A DNA stretch of 15,965 bases from CAJXZP01 sp964195485 (lineage in GTDB: Bacteria; Bacteroidota; Bacteroidia; Flavobacteriales_G; Salibacteraceae). Made by a program: the position numbers and the translations under genes. The stretch's first letter is position 1. The number at the start of each line of letters is the position of its first letter. The stretch covers positions 1 through 15,965 of the forward strand of contig CAXMPG010000124.1 in the NCBI GenBank assembly GCA_964195485.1, read 5' to 3'. Below the pieces are notes generated by a model, which was not told where the DNA came from, did not search any database, and was given only the letters and a program-made list of their open reading frames with translations. Below are positions 1 through 5,675 of the stretch, piece after piece.

Positions 1-509
1 GCAATTAATGCAAATCCCCCTGTCTTGATGGTTTTTTTTAATAATTCAAAATAGGCGGTTTGGTCTTTTTCCTCTGTAAAGAAGTGCAAAACAGCGCGGT
101 CAATCCATAAATCAACAGGCTCTATTTCACTCAATTTTGTAGCATTAGTCAGGTCGTCAACTATCATTTCTACTTTTCCAGTTCCAACACGTTTTTCAAT
201 ACTTTCTAAGCTAACTGGACTGATATCGGTAGCGATGAGATTCTCAAATCCCATATCCAATAATGTATCAATCAAAGTAGTGCTTCCGGCTCCAATATTA
301 AGAACTCTAGCTGATTTGTCAATTCCAGCTTTTTCAATAAGTTTTAATGACGGAGATAAATCAGTTTCAAACCAACCTAATTTGTAAATAGGACTATTGC
401 TATATGCTTTGTCCCAATGTGATTTTAAATCTTTGGCCACTTCTGTTACTGGTGCAGAACAGCAAGAACTGTCTTTAGCATTGATATCGCACGAATCTCC
501 TTCTGACAT
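1..509 (-). CDS. Class I SAM-dependent methyltransferase with Cys-rich N-terminus (3' end cut by window)
   Basis: Transfers a methyl group from S-adenosylmethionine to an unknown acceptor, probably in the cytoplasm. The 169 visible residues start at the ATG complementary to 507-509. A short Cys-rich head (C7, C16, C17) is followed by HWDKAY (31-36), the SAM-binding motif I VLNIGAGST (69-77), the acidic residue ending strand 2 in IATDIS (92-97), and DRAVLHFF (138-145), which fits motif IV of this fold. The rest of the Rossmann domain lies beyond the window. The start is 20 bases after the stop of the small CC-tailed gene, so the two are probably co-transcribed. The substrate cannot be read from sequence. 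The cysteines before the catalytic domain suggest a metal, metalloid or thiol acceptor, but that is inference only. The class assignment is firm. Confidence 0.85.
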   Translation of the reverse strand, partial: MSEGDSCDINAKDSSCCSAPVTEVAKDLKSHWDKAYSNSPIYKLGWFETDLSPSLKLIEKAGIDKSARVLNIGAGSTTLIDTLLDMGFENLIATDISPVSLESIEKRVGTGKVEMIVDDLTNATKLSEIEPVDLWIDRAVLHFFTEEKDQTAYFELLKKTIKTGGFALI

Positions 510-529
510 AATTTCTTATTTAGTAATTT

Positions 530-841
530 CTAGCAGCAATTTATTTCTGCACGTTGGTCTACGGGTGTCTCTAACCATTTCACTTCAATGGTATTTACTT
601 CCGTCACCTGTGTAATTAGTTTATCCATTAATTGTTTTGAAGCATCTGCTTTCTCCTGACCTTTTAATCCTAAAAATGCCATTTTCACAAATTTAGGAAC
701 CATGTTTTCTAAGTAAGAAAGCCTCTCTTCCGAAGTCATTCCATTAAATAAACGTTCCGTCAAGGGATCAATTATTTCTTGTGTTTCTTCTGGTCGAATA
801 ATACCTAAAATAACGCCCTTTTTAAATCTATTCATCAACAT
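530..841 (-). CDS. Small helical protein ending in Cys-Cys, upstream of the methyltransferase
   Basis: I do not recognise this 103-residue protein. It has no signal peptide. It opens with a basic, hydrophobic stretch (NRFKKGVILGII, 4-15), continues as charged amphipathic helices, including MTSEERLSYLENMVPKFV (35-52), and ends with INCC. I chose the ATG at 841. The frame stays open to a TTG at 886, but that start would overlap the -7 promoter box at 884-891, and a second ATG two codons downstream (835) is also possible. The predicted leader is about 38 bases. The gene lies 20 bases before the methyltransferase, whose own N-terminus carries C and CC. The shared cysteine feature suggests that the two proteins work together, perhaps with the tail as a metal- or thiol-binding site or as the methylated substrate. 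That link is speculation. Confidence 0.7.
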   Translation of the reverse strand: MLMNRFKKGVILGIIRPEETQEIIDPLTERLFNGMTSEERLSYLENMVPKFVKMAFLGLKGQEKADASKQLMDKLITQVTEVNTIEVKWLETPVDQRAEINCC

Positions 842-883
842 AATATTGGTTTTTCTTACGGAAGCAAGAAAGCAGTGAGGGTG

Positions 884-891
884 CAAATATA
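884..891 (-). promoter_or_regulatory. Bacteroidota -7 promoter box (TATATTTG) for the CC-tailed gene
   Basis: Read on the minus strand, the bases are TATATTTG, an exact match to the Bacteroidota -7 consensus TAnnTTTG. Transcription would start near 878-880, giving a leader of about 38 bases to the ATG at 841. No convincing -33 TTTG is visible upstream. The box separates the small protein and methyltransferase from the GGGPS gene, whose stop is at 940. Confidence 0.55.
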
Positions 892-939
892 GGATTTATC
901 TAATATATCGATTTGCGAAAATTATGAAGGGTTGAGGTC

Positions 940-1677
940 TCAGGAATTTGCAAACCGAACTGCTGCAATTTCACCCAACAATTCTGGGTTATCTTCAAAA
1001 GCGTTTCCAACAACGGCAATGTCAGCACCGGCTTCAAATGCCTTGGCTACATCTTCCGCAGTTTTCATTCCTCCACCCACAATTAGTGGCGTTGAAGTAA
1101 CTTTCTTAATAGCGTAAATCATTTCCGGACTCACGGCATTATCAGCGCCACTTCCGGCATCCGCATAAATCATTTTTAATCCTAGCATTTCACCTGCCAT
1201 AGCTGTTACAGCTGCAATTTCAGGTTTGTTTGCCGGTATTGGTTGACTTGCACTTATGTAAGATGCTGTGGTAGGTCTTCCTCCGTCAATTAACATATAT
1301 CCAGTAGGTAAAACCTCTAAACCAGATTGTTTAATAGCTGGAGCCGCAATTACTTGCTGACCAATTAGTAAATCTGGGTTTCTACCTGAGATTAACGATA
1401 AAAATAAAATCCCATCCGCTTTATCACATACTTGGGAAGGACTTCCTGGAAAAAGAACAATAGGAATATCAGATAATGATTTTAACGTATTAATGGTTTC
1501 AGCCATTTCGTTACCAACCATTAAACTACCTCCTACAAAAAACACGTCCACTTTTGCTTCATTAGCAATAGCAGCAATTTTAGCCAAGTGCTCACGCTTT
1601 CCCTTGTCGGGGTCAATGAGAACAGCTAATTGCTTTTGATTGTTCTTTGATTTATGTTCTATGTTCTTTAGAATCAT
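940..1677 (-). CDS. Geranylgeranylglyceryl/heptaprenylglyceryl phosphate synthase (GGGPS, PcrB-like)
   Basis: Joins a prenyl diphosphate to sn-glycerol-1-phosphate through an ether bond, the first committed step of archaeal-type ether lipids. It is a soluble TIM-barrel enzyme. The 245 residues match the family's usual length. Visible motifs are LIDPDK (20-25, Mg2+/diphosphate site), FPGS (76-79), YADAGSGA (171-178, equivalent to the archaeal YLEAGSGA that grips glycerol phosphate), GGGM (201-204) and VVGN (222-225). Members from Bacteroidota belong to group II of the family and usually use geranylgeranyl diphosphate; the role of the product in these bacteria is unclear. The start is an ATG with no ribosome binding site. 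The gene lies 87 bases downstream of the phosphopantetheinyl transferase and has its own candidate -7 box. I recall GGGPS, Sfp-type transferase and ahcY lying together in other Flavobacteriia. Confidence 0.93.
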   Translation of the reverse strand: MILKNIEHKSKNNQKQLAVLIDPDKGKREHLAKIAAIANEAKVDVFFVGGSLMVGNEMAETINTLKSLSDIPIVLFPGSPSQVCDKADGILFLSLISGRNPDLLIGQQVIAAPAIKQSGLEVLPTGYMLIDGGRPTTASYISASQPIPANKPEIAAVTAMAGEMLGLKMIYADAGSGADNAVSPEMIYAIKKVTSTPLIVGGGMKTAEDVAKAFEAGADIAVVGNAFEDNPELLGEIAAVRFANS

Positions 1678-1681
1678 ACTG

Positions 1682-1689
1682 CAAGTATA
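1682..1689 (-). promoter_or_regulatory. Candidate -7 box (TATACTTG) immediately before GGGPS
   Basis: The minus strand reads TATACTTG, one mismatch from TAnnTTTG. A TTTTG (1717 to 1713 on the minus strand) lies 23 bases upstream and could be the -33 element. The box ends only four bases before the ATG at 1677, so transcription would begin at or next to the start codon, giving a leaderless message if the box is real. Confidence 0.4.
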
Positions 1690-1764
1690 AGGATTTTTGA
1701 TTGTCGCCTTATCAAAATTTTATTGGGAGTTATCACAAATTATCAAACGCCTTTTTAGGTTCGG

Positions 1765-2397
1765 TTAATCATCTTCCAAAGTGTATACCACCATGGTATC
1801 TTCAATAACCTCGTAACCCATCGGCAGCTGCGTATGCATATCAGGCATATGAATTTTTCCTAGGAGAGCTCCAGACTTTTCAAGGGTAAATGGCGAAACA
1901 AATAGATTTTGACTAAATTCTACATTTCCTTTAGAGTAATACTTATATAATGCCTCTTTAGCGCACCAATAGGTTAATAGTTGCCATTCGTCTCCGGTAG
2001 TGGATTCTAATTCATCGGGCGACATATACCTGTTTTTGATTTTAATGATTTTTGGTGATTCGTGCTGTAAGTCAATTCCCACTTCTACCGTAGGATGCGT
2101 AATTATACCTAATAACCCTTTGGAATGTGAAATAGAAATTCGATGTCCTGATATCGCTAGATTCGGTTTCCCATTAGGAGAATACGTAATGTATTCATCC
2201 TCGTTATAGATAGTTTGGATTGATTTACGGATACTGAGAAACTCACACTTTCGTTTCTCATTAGTGATAGAACGGTACTTGTTTAACTCTTCAGGATTGA
2301 GCTTGATATCCCACAGATGGTTAATAATATCCATATCTAATACCGCTATAACTAACCGTGAACCATTTGAGAGCGTATTGTTTCTTATAAATTTCAT
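1765..2397 (-). CDS. Sfp-type 4'-phosphopantetheinyl transferase
   Basis: Moves the 4'-phosphopantetheine arm of coenzyme A onto a conserved serine of acyl or peptidyl carrier proteins, turning apo- into holo-carrier. It is cytoplasmic and Mg2+-dependent. The 210-residue protein shows the superfamily signatures in order: ISISHSKG (87-94), the metal-binding VGIDLQ (106-111), and WCAKEALYK (144-152, the W..KEa..K motif). Its length agrees with the Sfp/EntD group rather than the shorter AcpS. No polyketide or non-ribosomal peptide gene is near, so it more likely serves general carrier proteins, perhaps fatty-acid ACP, than a local pathway. The ATG at 2397 is 41 bases from the divergent ahcY start, and the promoters of the two genes appear to touch. 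Confidence 0.9.
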   Translation of the reverse strand: MKFIRNNTLSNGSRLVIAVLDMDIINHLWDIKLNPEELNKYRSITNEKRKCEFLSIRKSIQTIYNEDEYITYSPNGKPNLAISGHRISISHSKGLLGIITHPTVEVGIDLQHESPKIIKIKNRYMSPDELESTTGDEWQLLTYWCAKEALYKYYSKGNVEFSQNLFVSPFTLEKSGALLGKIHMPDMHTQLPMGYEVIEDTMVVYTLEDD

Positions 2398-2399
2398 TG

Positions 2400-2433
2400 A
2401 AAAGCTATCTTTGCACTCGTTTTTAAAACAAAA
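2400..2433 (-). promoter_or_regulatory. Candidate promoter of the phosphopantetheinyl transferase gene
   Basis: On the minus strand TTTTG (2433 to 2429), a 21-base spacer and TAGCTTTT (2407 to 2400, one mismatch from TAnnTTTG) form a plausible -33/-7 pair. The box ends two bases before the ATG at 2397, implying an almost leaderless transcript. It shares its first two bases with the opposing ahcY box. Confidence 0.4.
2406..2413 (+). promoter_or_regulatory. Bacteroidota -7 promoter box (TATCTTTG) of ahcY
   Basis: TATCTTTG matches TAnnTTTG exactly. The start of transcription would fall near 2417-2419, giving a leader of about 20 bases to the ATG at 2439. That leader is A/T-rich with no Shine-Dalgarno sequence, as is usual in this phylum. 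Upstream promoter contacts would reach into the first codons of the divergent transferase gene. A TTG at 2378-2380 is the nearest -33 candidate, at a long 25-base spacing. Confidence 0.6.
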
Positions 2434-2438
2434 TTAGA

Positions 2439-3743
2439 ATGGATCAAACAGATAATTACAAAGTAAAGGATATTTCTCTAGCTGCTTGGGGAAGAAAAGA
2501 GATTATTTTGGCTGAAGCCGAAATGCCAGGCTTAATGTCGCTTCGTGAGGAGTACAAAGATGAGCAACCATTGAAAGGTGCTCGTATTGCAGGATGTTTA
2601 CATATGACTATCCAGACGGCTGTTTTAATTGAAACTTTAACGGCACTTGGAGCGGATGTTACATGGTCATCATGTAATAATTTTTCAACTCAAGATCAAG
2701 CAGCAGCTGCAATTGCGGTTACTGGAGTTCCAGTATTTGCTTGGAAAGGAATGAACGAAGAAGAGTTTGAATGGTGTATTGAGCAAACTTTAAAAGGTTT
2801 TGAAGGTGGTCAAGCATTAAATATGATACTGGATGATGGAGGTGATTTAACCAATATGGTTTTTGATAAATTTCCTGAATTAGCAAAAGCTATTAACGGT
2901 TTATCAGAAGAAACTACTACAGGTGTTCATCGTTTAATTGAAAGAGAAAAGAACGGAACATTAGTGATGCCAGCCATCAACGTAAATGATTCGGTAACTA
3001 AATCTAAATTTGATAACAAGTACGGATGTCGTGAATCTGCCGTAGATGCAATTCGTAGAGCTACTGATATTATGTTAGCGGGTAAAGTTGTTGTTGTTGC
3101 TGGTTACGGAGACGTGGGTAAAGGAACTGCAGCCTCGTTTAGTGGTGCTGGAGCACGAGTAATTGTAACTGAAATCGACCCAATTTGTGCTTTACAAGCG
3201 GCAATGGAAGGTTTTGAAGTTAAAAAAATGGACAATGCCATTTTAGAAGCTGATATTGTAATTACAACTACTGGAAATAAAGATATCATTGTTGGTCGCC
3301 ATTTTGAGACCATGAAAGACAAATGTATCGTAGCTAACATTGGTCATTTTGATAATGAAATTGATATGGCTTGGTTAAATGATAATCATGGTGCAAGTAA
3401 AGACACTATCAAGCCTCAAGTAGATATGTACACTATAGATGGTAAAGATATTATTCTTTTAGCGGAAGGTAGATTGGTGAACTTAGGTTTAGCTACCGGT
3501 CATCCATCATTTGTAATGTCTAATTCATTTACAAATCAAACTTTAGCGCAAATTGAACTTTGGTGTACTCCAGAGAAATATGAGAATAAAGTATATACGC
3601 TACCCAAACACTTAGATGAAAAAGTAGCTAATTTACACTTAGCTAAAATTGGCGTAGAATTAGAGGTTTTAAGTCAAGAGCAAGCGCAATATATTGGCGT
3701 AACTGTGGAAGGTCCTTATAAGCCACACGAGTACAGATACTAG
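2439..3743 (+). CDS. ahcY: Adenosylhomocysteinase (S-adenosyl-L-homocysteine hydrolase)
   Basis: Reversibly splits S-adenosylhomocysteine into adenosine and homocysteine. This removes the inhibitory product of methyltransferases and feeds the activated methyl cycle. It is a cytoplasmic, NAD-dependent enzyme, normally a homotetramer. The 434 residues are close to the 432 of the human enzyme. Substrate-site residues are recognisable: H55 in CLHMT (53-57), DDGGDLT (132-138), EETTTGVHR (157-165), and K190 and D192 in SKFDNKYG. The NAD-binding Rossmann motif is GYGDVGKG (222-229). ANIGHFDNEID follows, and the C-terminus KPHEYRY matches the family's conserved tail, whose lysine and tyrosine reach the neighbouring subunit's cofactor. 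The gene is transcribed alone: its own promoter lies in the 41-base divergent gap and a strong terminator follows it. Confidence 0.98.
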   Translation: MDQTDNYKVKDISLAAWGRKEIILAEAEMPGLMSLREEYKDEQPLKGARIAGCLHMTIQTAVLIETLTALGADVTWSSCNNFSTQDQAAAAIAVTGVPVFAWKGMNEEEFEWCIEQTLKGFEGGQALNMILDDGGDLTNMVFDKFPELAKAINGLSEETTTGVHRLIEREKNGTLVMPAINVNDSVTKSKFDNKYGCRESAVDAIRRATDIMLAGKVVVVAGYGDVGKGTAASFSGAGARVIVTEIDPICALQAAMEGFEVKKMDNAILEADIVITTTGNKDIIVGRHFETMKDKCIVANIGHFDNEIDMAWLNDNHGASKDTIKPQVDMYTIDGKDIILLAEGRLVNLGLATGHPSFVMSNSFTNQTLAQIELWCTPEKYENKVYTLPKHLDEKVANLHLAKIGVELEVLSQEQAQYIGVTVEGPYKPHEYRY

Positions 3744-3796
3744 TATTATTTTACGGGCTTAATATTTGAATCCGTTATCAATAATTATTATAGAAT

Positions 3797-3832
3797 AAAA
3801 AAATCCCGATGAATTTTCATCGGGATTTTTTT
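3797..3832. terminator. Bidirectional rho-independent terminator between ahcY and the lipoprotein gene
   Basis: The stem pairs 3797-3812 with 3817-3832: seven A, then TCCCGATGA, a four-base loop, then TCATCGGGA and seven T. Because A runs face T runs, it ends with a U tract in either direction. It serves ahcY from the left and the convergent gene whose stop is at 3838 from the right. Confidence 0.93.
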
Positions 3833-3837
3833 ATGGC

Positions 3838-4266
3838 CTAATTTCTTATGTGTACGAAAGTTCCATCAAATGTTGTGGGGTATTGCTTCAAAGGAATGTT
3901 TGCAGGTGCGCGAGTAACCGACCCATCAAAAATGGAAAATTGAGATGCGCTGCATGTGTCGTTTAAATAAAAATTACTGGAGTCTACACTAACTTGACAC
4001 CACGAGGCTACATCATACGTAGAATGTCGGTCGTAGCATTTAAACTCATCCGCATTTGAATGGTAAATAACCAGTCCATTTGAGCCTCCGTTGAAATACA
4101 CCCACCCACCAATTGGCTGTAAGTTAAATGAACTAGGTTCGTTGATATTAATGGTAACATCCACAAAAACATTTGGAATAACGTTGTTAGGATCTGTTTT
4201 TGAACACTCCGAAAAAAACGGTAGTGCTAAAAGGACCAAAGCTAATTTGATGGTGTTTATCTTCAT
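3838..4266 (-). CDS. Putative lipoprotein with degenerate Rieske-like domain
   Basis: A 142-residue exported protein. The start codon is the ATG at 4266; the frame is open up to a GTG at 4281, but the ATG gives a clean signal peptide. A basic n-region (MKINTIK) and the hydrophobic core LALVLLALPFF lead to SEC with C21 as a likely lipid-bearing cysteine; Glu just before it is unusual for a lipobox. The mature part follows the pattern of Rieske-fold proteins of Bacteroidota: VDVTININ, GGWVYFNGGSNGLVIYH, then CYDRH (77-81), C90, C105 and FSIFDGS...PLKQY (110-129). In a true Rieske protein CxH and CxxH would hold a 2Fe-2S cluster; here the second histidine is absent (CSASQF), so a cluster is unlikely. 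C77, C90 and C105 may instead be structural. Probably an envelope protein of unknown role. Confidence 0.7.
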   Translation of the reverse strand: MKINTIKLALVLLALPFFSECSKTDPNNVIPNVFVDVTININEPSSFNLQPIGGWVYFNGGSNGLVIYHSNADEFKCYDRHSTYDVASWCQVSVDSSNFYLNDTCSASQFSIFDGSVTRAPANIPLKQYPTTFDGTFVHIRN

Positions 4267-4328
4267 CTGTTTACATTTCACTTTTATTGCTCGAAAAAAT
4301 AAATAACCTTTGTGAGGATAATTTATTG

Positions 4329-4336
4329 CAAAAGTA
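4329..4336 (-). promoter_or_regulatory. -7 promoter box (TACTTTTG) for the lipoprotein gene
   Basis: The minus strand reads TACTTTTG, an exact TAnnTTTG match. Transcription would begin near 4323-4325, leaving a leader of about 58 bases to the ATG at 4266. No good -33 element is seen. Confidence 0.5.
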
Positions 4337-4363
4337 CGTTATCTTTTTATTGTTGTAAATGGG

Positions 4364-4395
4364 TTTTGGTAAGCCAAAAAAAACGGATTGATTTG
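4364..4395 (+). promoter_or_regulatory. Weak candidate promoter for the basic exported peptide
   Basis: TTTTG (4364-4368), a 19-base spacer and TTGATTTG (4388-4395) have the right spacing for a Bacteroidota promoter, with one mismatch in the -7 box (T for A at its second base). Transcription would start near 4399, which would favour the downstream ATG at 4417 over the ATG at 4399. A second near-match, TATCTTTT at 4340-4347, is an alternative. Confidence 0.3.
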
Positions 4396-4398
4396 CGC

Positions 4399-4695
4399 AT
4401 GAGTTTTTATAAGCTAATGAAAAAGGTTTTGTTTGTTATGGGTTTGATGTTACTGCCTTCAGTTGCGTTAACGCAAACAAAAGGAGAAAAACCACCTTCT
4501 AGAAAGGAACAAGAAAAAAATGGAGCTAAACAAGAAAAACAAGCATTAAAGGCCCAAGAAAAAGCAAAAAAAGATTACTTGAAACGACAGTCTAAAACGA
4601 CAAAAAAGTCGATGAAACAGAATAAGAATAAATCCAATAGAAATAGAGGGGCCAAGGGAGAGCCGTTCTATAAAAAATGGTTTAGAAGAGGATAA
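4399..4695 (+). CDS. Small, very basic exported peptide of Bacteroidota type
   Basis: A 98-residue protein of unknown function. A signal peptide (KKVLFVMGLMLLPSVALTQ, 8-26) is followed by a strongly basic, Lys/Gln-rich helical region (about 27-85) and a short conserved-looking tail EPFYKKWFRRG. Similar small proteins, with a lysine-rich helix and an aromatic-basic PFYKRWF tail, are familiar to me from other Bacteroidota without an assigned role. The frame is open back to a GTG at 4312, but that start would bury the signal peptide. The ATG at 4399 is used here, and the ATG at 4417 (MKKVLF...) is equally plausible. The stop is three bases before the next gene, so the two form a translationally coupled pair. 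Outer-membrane, peptidoglycan or nucleic-acid contact would fit the charge, but none can be claimed. Confidence 0.65.
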   Translation: MSFYKLMKKVLFVMGLMLLPSVALTQTKGEKPPSRKEQEKNGAKQEKQALKAQEKAKKDYLKRQSKTTKKSMKQNKNKSNRNRGAKGEPFYKKWFRRG

Positions 4696-4698
4696 GTT

Positions 4699-5163
4699 AT
4701 GGCAGGAGATAGTAAGATTTGGATAGCCGCACTTTTTATGTTGATTTCTTTCGTTTTTAACGCGATTAAAAAGAAAAGAAAAGCAGAAAAAGAAGCTTTA
4801 GAGGGTCAGCAAGAAGAGGTTCAAAATAGTGACGCTTCTTGGGGAGTTGGGGACTTAATTTCTCAATTTGAAGAAAAATATGGCGTAGAAACGGAGGCAA
4901 AACAAAATGAATTTGTAACCGGAGATATGGAAGTTAAAGAAGATTACGTTTCTGAGTATACTGCAGAAGAGGTTGATAAACAATCTTATGAAGGTTACTC
5001 AGAAGAATCCGCATCTCATAGTGGGATAACTAGAGATAAAAACGTGAAGTTAAGTGATGATGTTTCTTATCAAACTGATTCTGCCTCCGAGGACTCAGAA
5101 CTTGAGCTTGATTTGCGTCAAATGGTTATAAGTAGTACTATTTTAGATCGCCCGCAGTACTAG
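4699..5163 (+). CDS. Membrane-anchored acidic protein with conserved C-terminal peptide
   Basis: A 154-residue protein of unknown function. One N-terminal transmembrane helix (IWIAALFMLISFVFNAI, 7-23) is followed by KKKRK, which by the positive-inside rule puts the remainder in the cytoplasm. Residues 30-135 are rich in Glu, Asp and Ser and look disordered. The C-terminus, DLRQMVISSTILDRPQY (138-154), is clearly different from the rest and resembles a short motif (LR.AvI.sEILnRp.y) I associate with anchored small proteins of Bacteroidota; it is probably the functional, partner-binding end. The gene begins three bases after the stop of the basic exported peptide, with no ribosome binding site, suggesting coupled translation and a joint role. 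Confidence 0.75.
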   Translation: MAGDSKIWIAALFMLISFVFNAIKKKRKAEKEALEGQQEEVQNSDASWGVGDLISQFEEKYGVETEAKQNEFVTGDMEVKEDYVSEYTAEEVDKQSYEGYSEESASHSGITRDKNVKLSDDVSYQTDSASEDSELELDLRQMVISSTILDRPQY

Positions 5164-5485
5164 TTATTGGCTTTTTATCTATTTATTATTCTTGATTTTA
5201 ATTAAACTCAACCTGTTGATTTATAATGCTTAGAGTTGATTCCTGTTGTTTTTGAAGGGGTGTGACGTAAATCTTAAAAAATCTTAAACCCAACCAAATA
5301 GATTTTATTTCGTGAATTTAAGCGGAAGTACAACTTTCCAGTTTCGATAGGTTTTCTGACTAGTGTTTTATTAGTTAATTGTTGCCGAAACTAGTAAGTT
5401 TTAGGACTCAATTTTATTCAATAAAAATGAGGTCTGAACTGAAATTGAAGTGTTGAAAAACATCAGATTTTCAGAAAGTGGAAAT

Positions 5486-5499
5486 AGGGTAATTGCCCT
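5486..5499. repeat. Imperfect 14-bp palindrome, possible operator
   Basis: AGGGTAATTGCCCT is symmetric about AATT with one mismatched pair (AGGGnAATTnCCCT). It lies about 105 bases upstream of the probable transcription start of the TonB-receptor operon, a reasonable place for an activator site. No known regulator is matched. Confidence 0.3.
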
Positions 5500-5590
5500 T
5501 CATATTTTACTTTTTTAACATTTGATTAAAAATAACACCTCTAACTAACACTTAAAATACTGATAATCAATAAGGTTATGGTGTTTAAAA

Positions 5591-5598
5591 TATATTTG
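5591..5598 (+). promoter_or_regulatory. -7 promoter box (TATATTTG) of the TonB-receptor operon
   Basis: TATATTTG is an exact TAnnTTTG match. Transcription would begin near 5602, giving a leader of about 73 bases to the ATG at 5676. No good -33 TTTG is present at the usual distance, which may mean the promoter needs an activator. Confidence 0.55.
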
Positions 5599-5675
5599 CA
5601 GAAGTATGTTAAATACATATCTTTACGCACTTAAATTTTGGGAAAAATACGTTTCGAGATACTAAATATTAAACT

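Larger units (their letters stand above)
5164..5675. other. Gene-free stretch upstream of the surface-protein operon
   Basis: These 512 bases hold no credible gene on either strand; the longest ATG-initiated frames I checked are around ten codons. It contains a clear -7 box at 5591-5598 and a weaker one (TATCTTTA) at 5618-5625. There is an imperfect palindrome at 5486-5499, a separated inverted repeat AGTTTCG (5340-5346) / CGAAACT (5386-5392), and a tandem ATCTTAAA pair near 5273-5290. No obvious terminator follows the acidic-protein gene. The length suggests regulation of the operon or a small RNA, but I recognise no RNA family. Confidence 0.5.

Noticed and set aside
397..615. Forward open frame across the methyltransferase start and small-gene end
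   Set aside because: Both minus-strand genes are supported by motifs, a promoter box and operon spacing; the forward frame is a shadow.
842..886. Longer N-terminus for the CC-tailed protein from a TTG at 886
   Set aside because: The added codons overlap an exact -7 promoter box, and the ATG at 841 follows at a normal leader distance.
4267..4281. GTG start at 4281 for the Rieske-like lipoprotein
   Set aside because: The ATG at 4266 gives a standard signal peptide; the GTG only adds five codons.
4312..4398. GTG start at 4312 for the basic exported peptide
   Set aside because: It would place 29 residues, including several cysteines, before a clean signal peptide, and would overlap the divergent promoter region.
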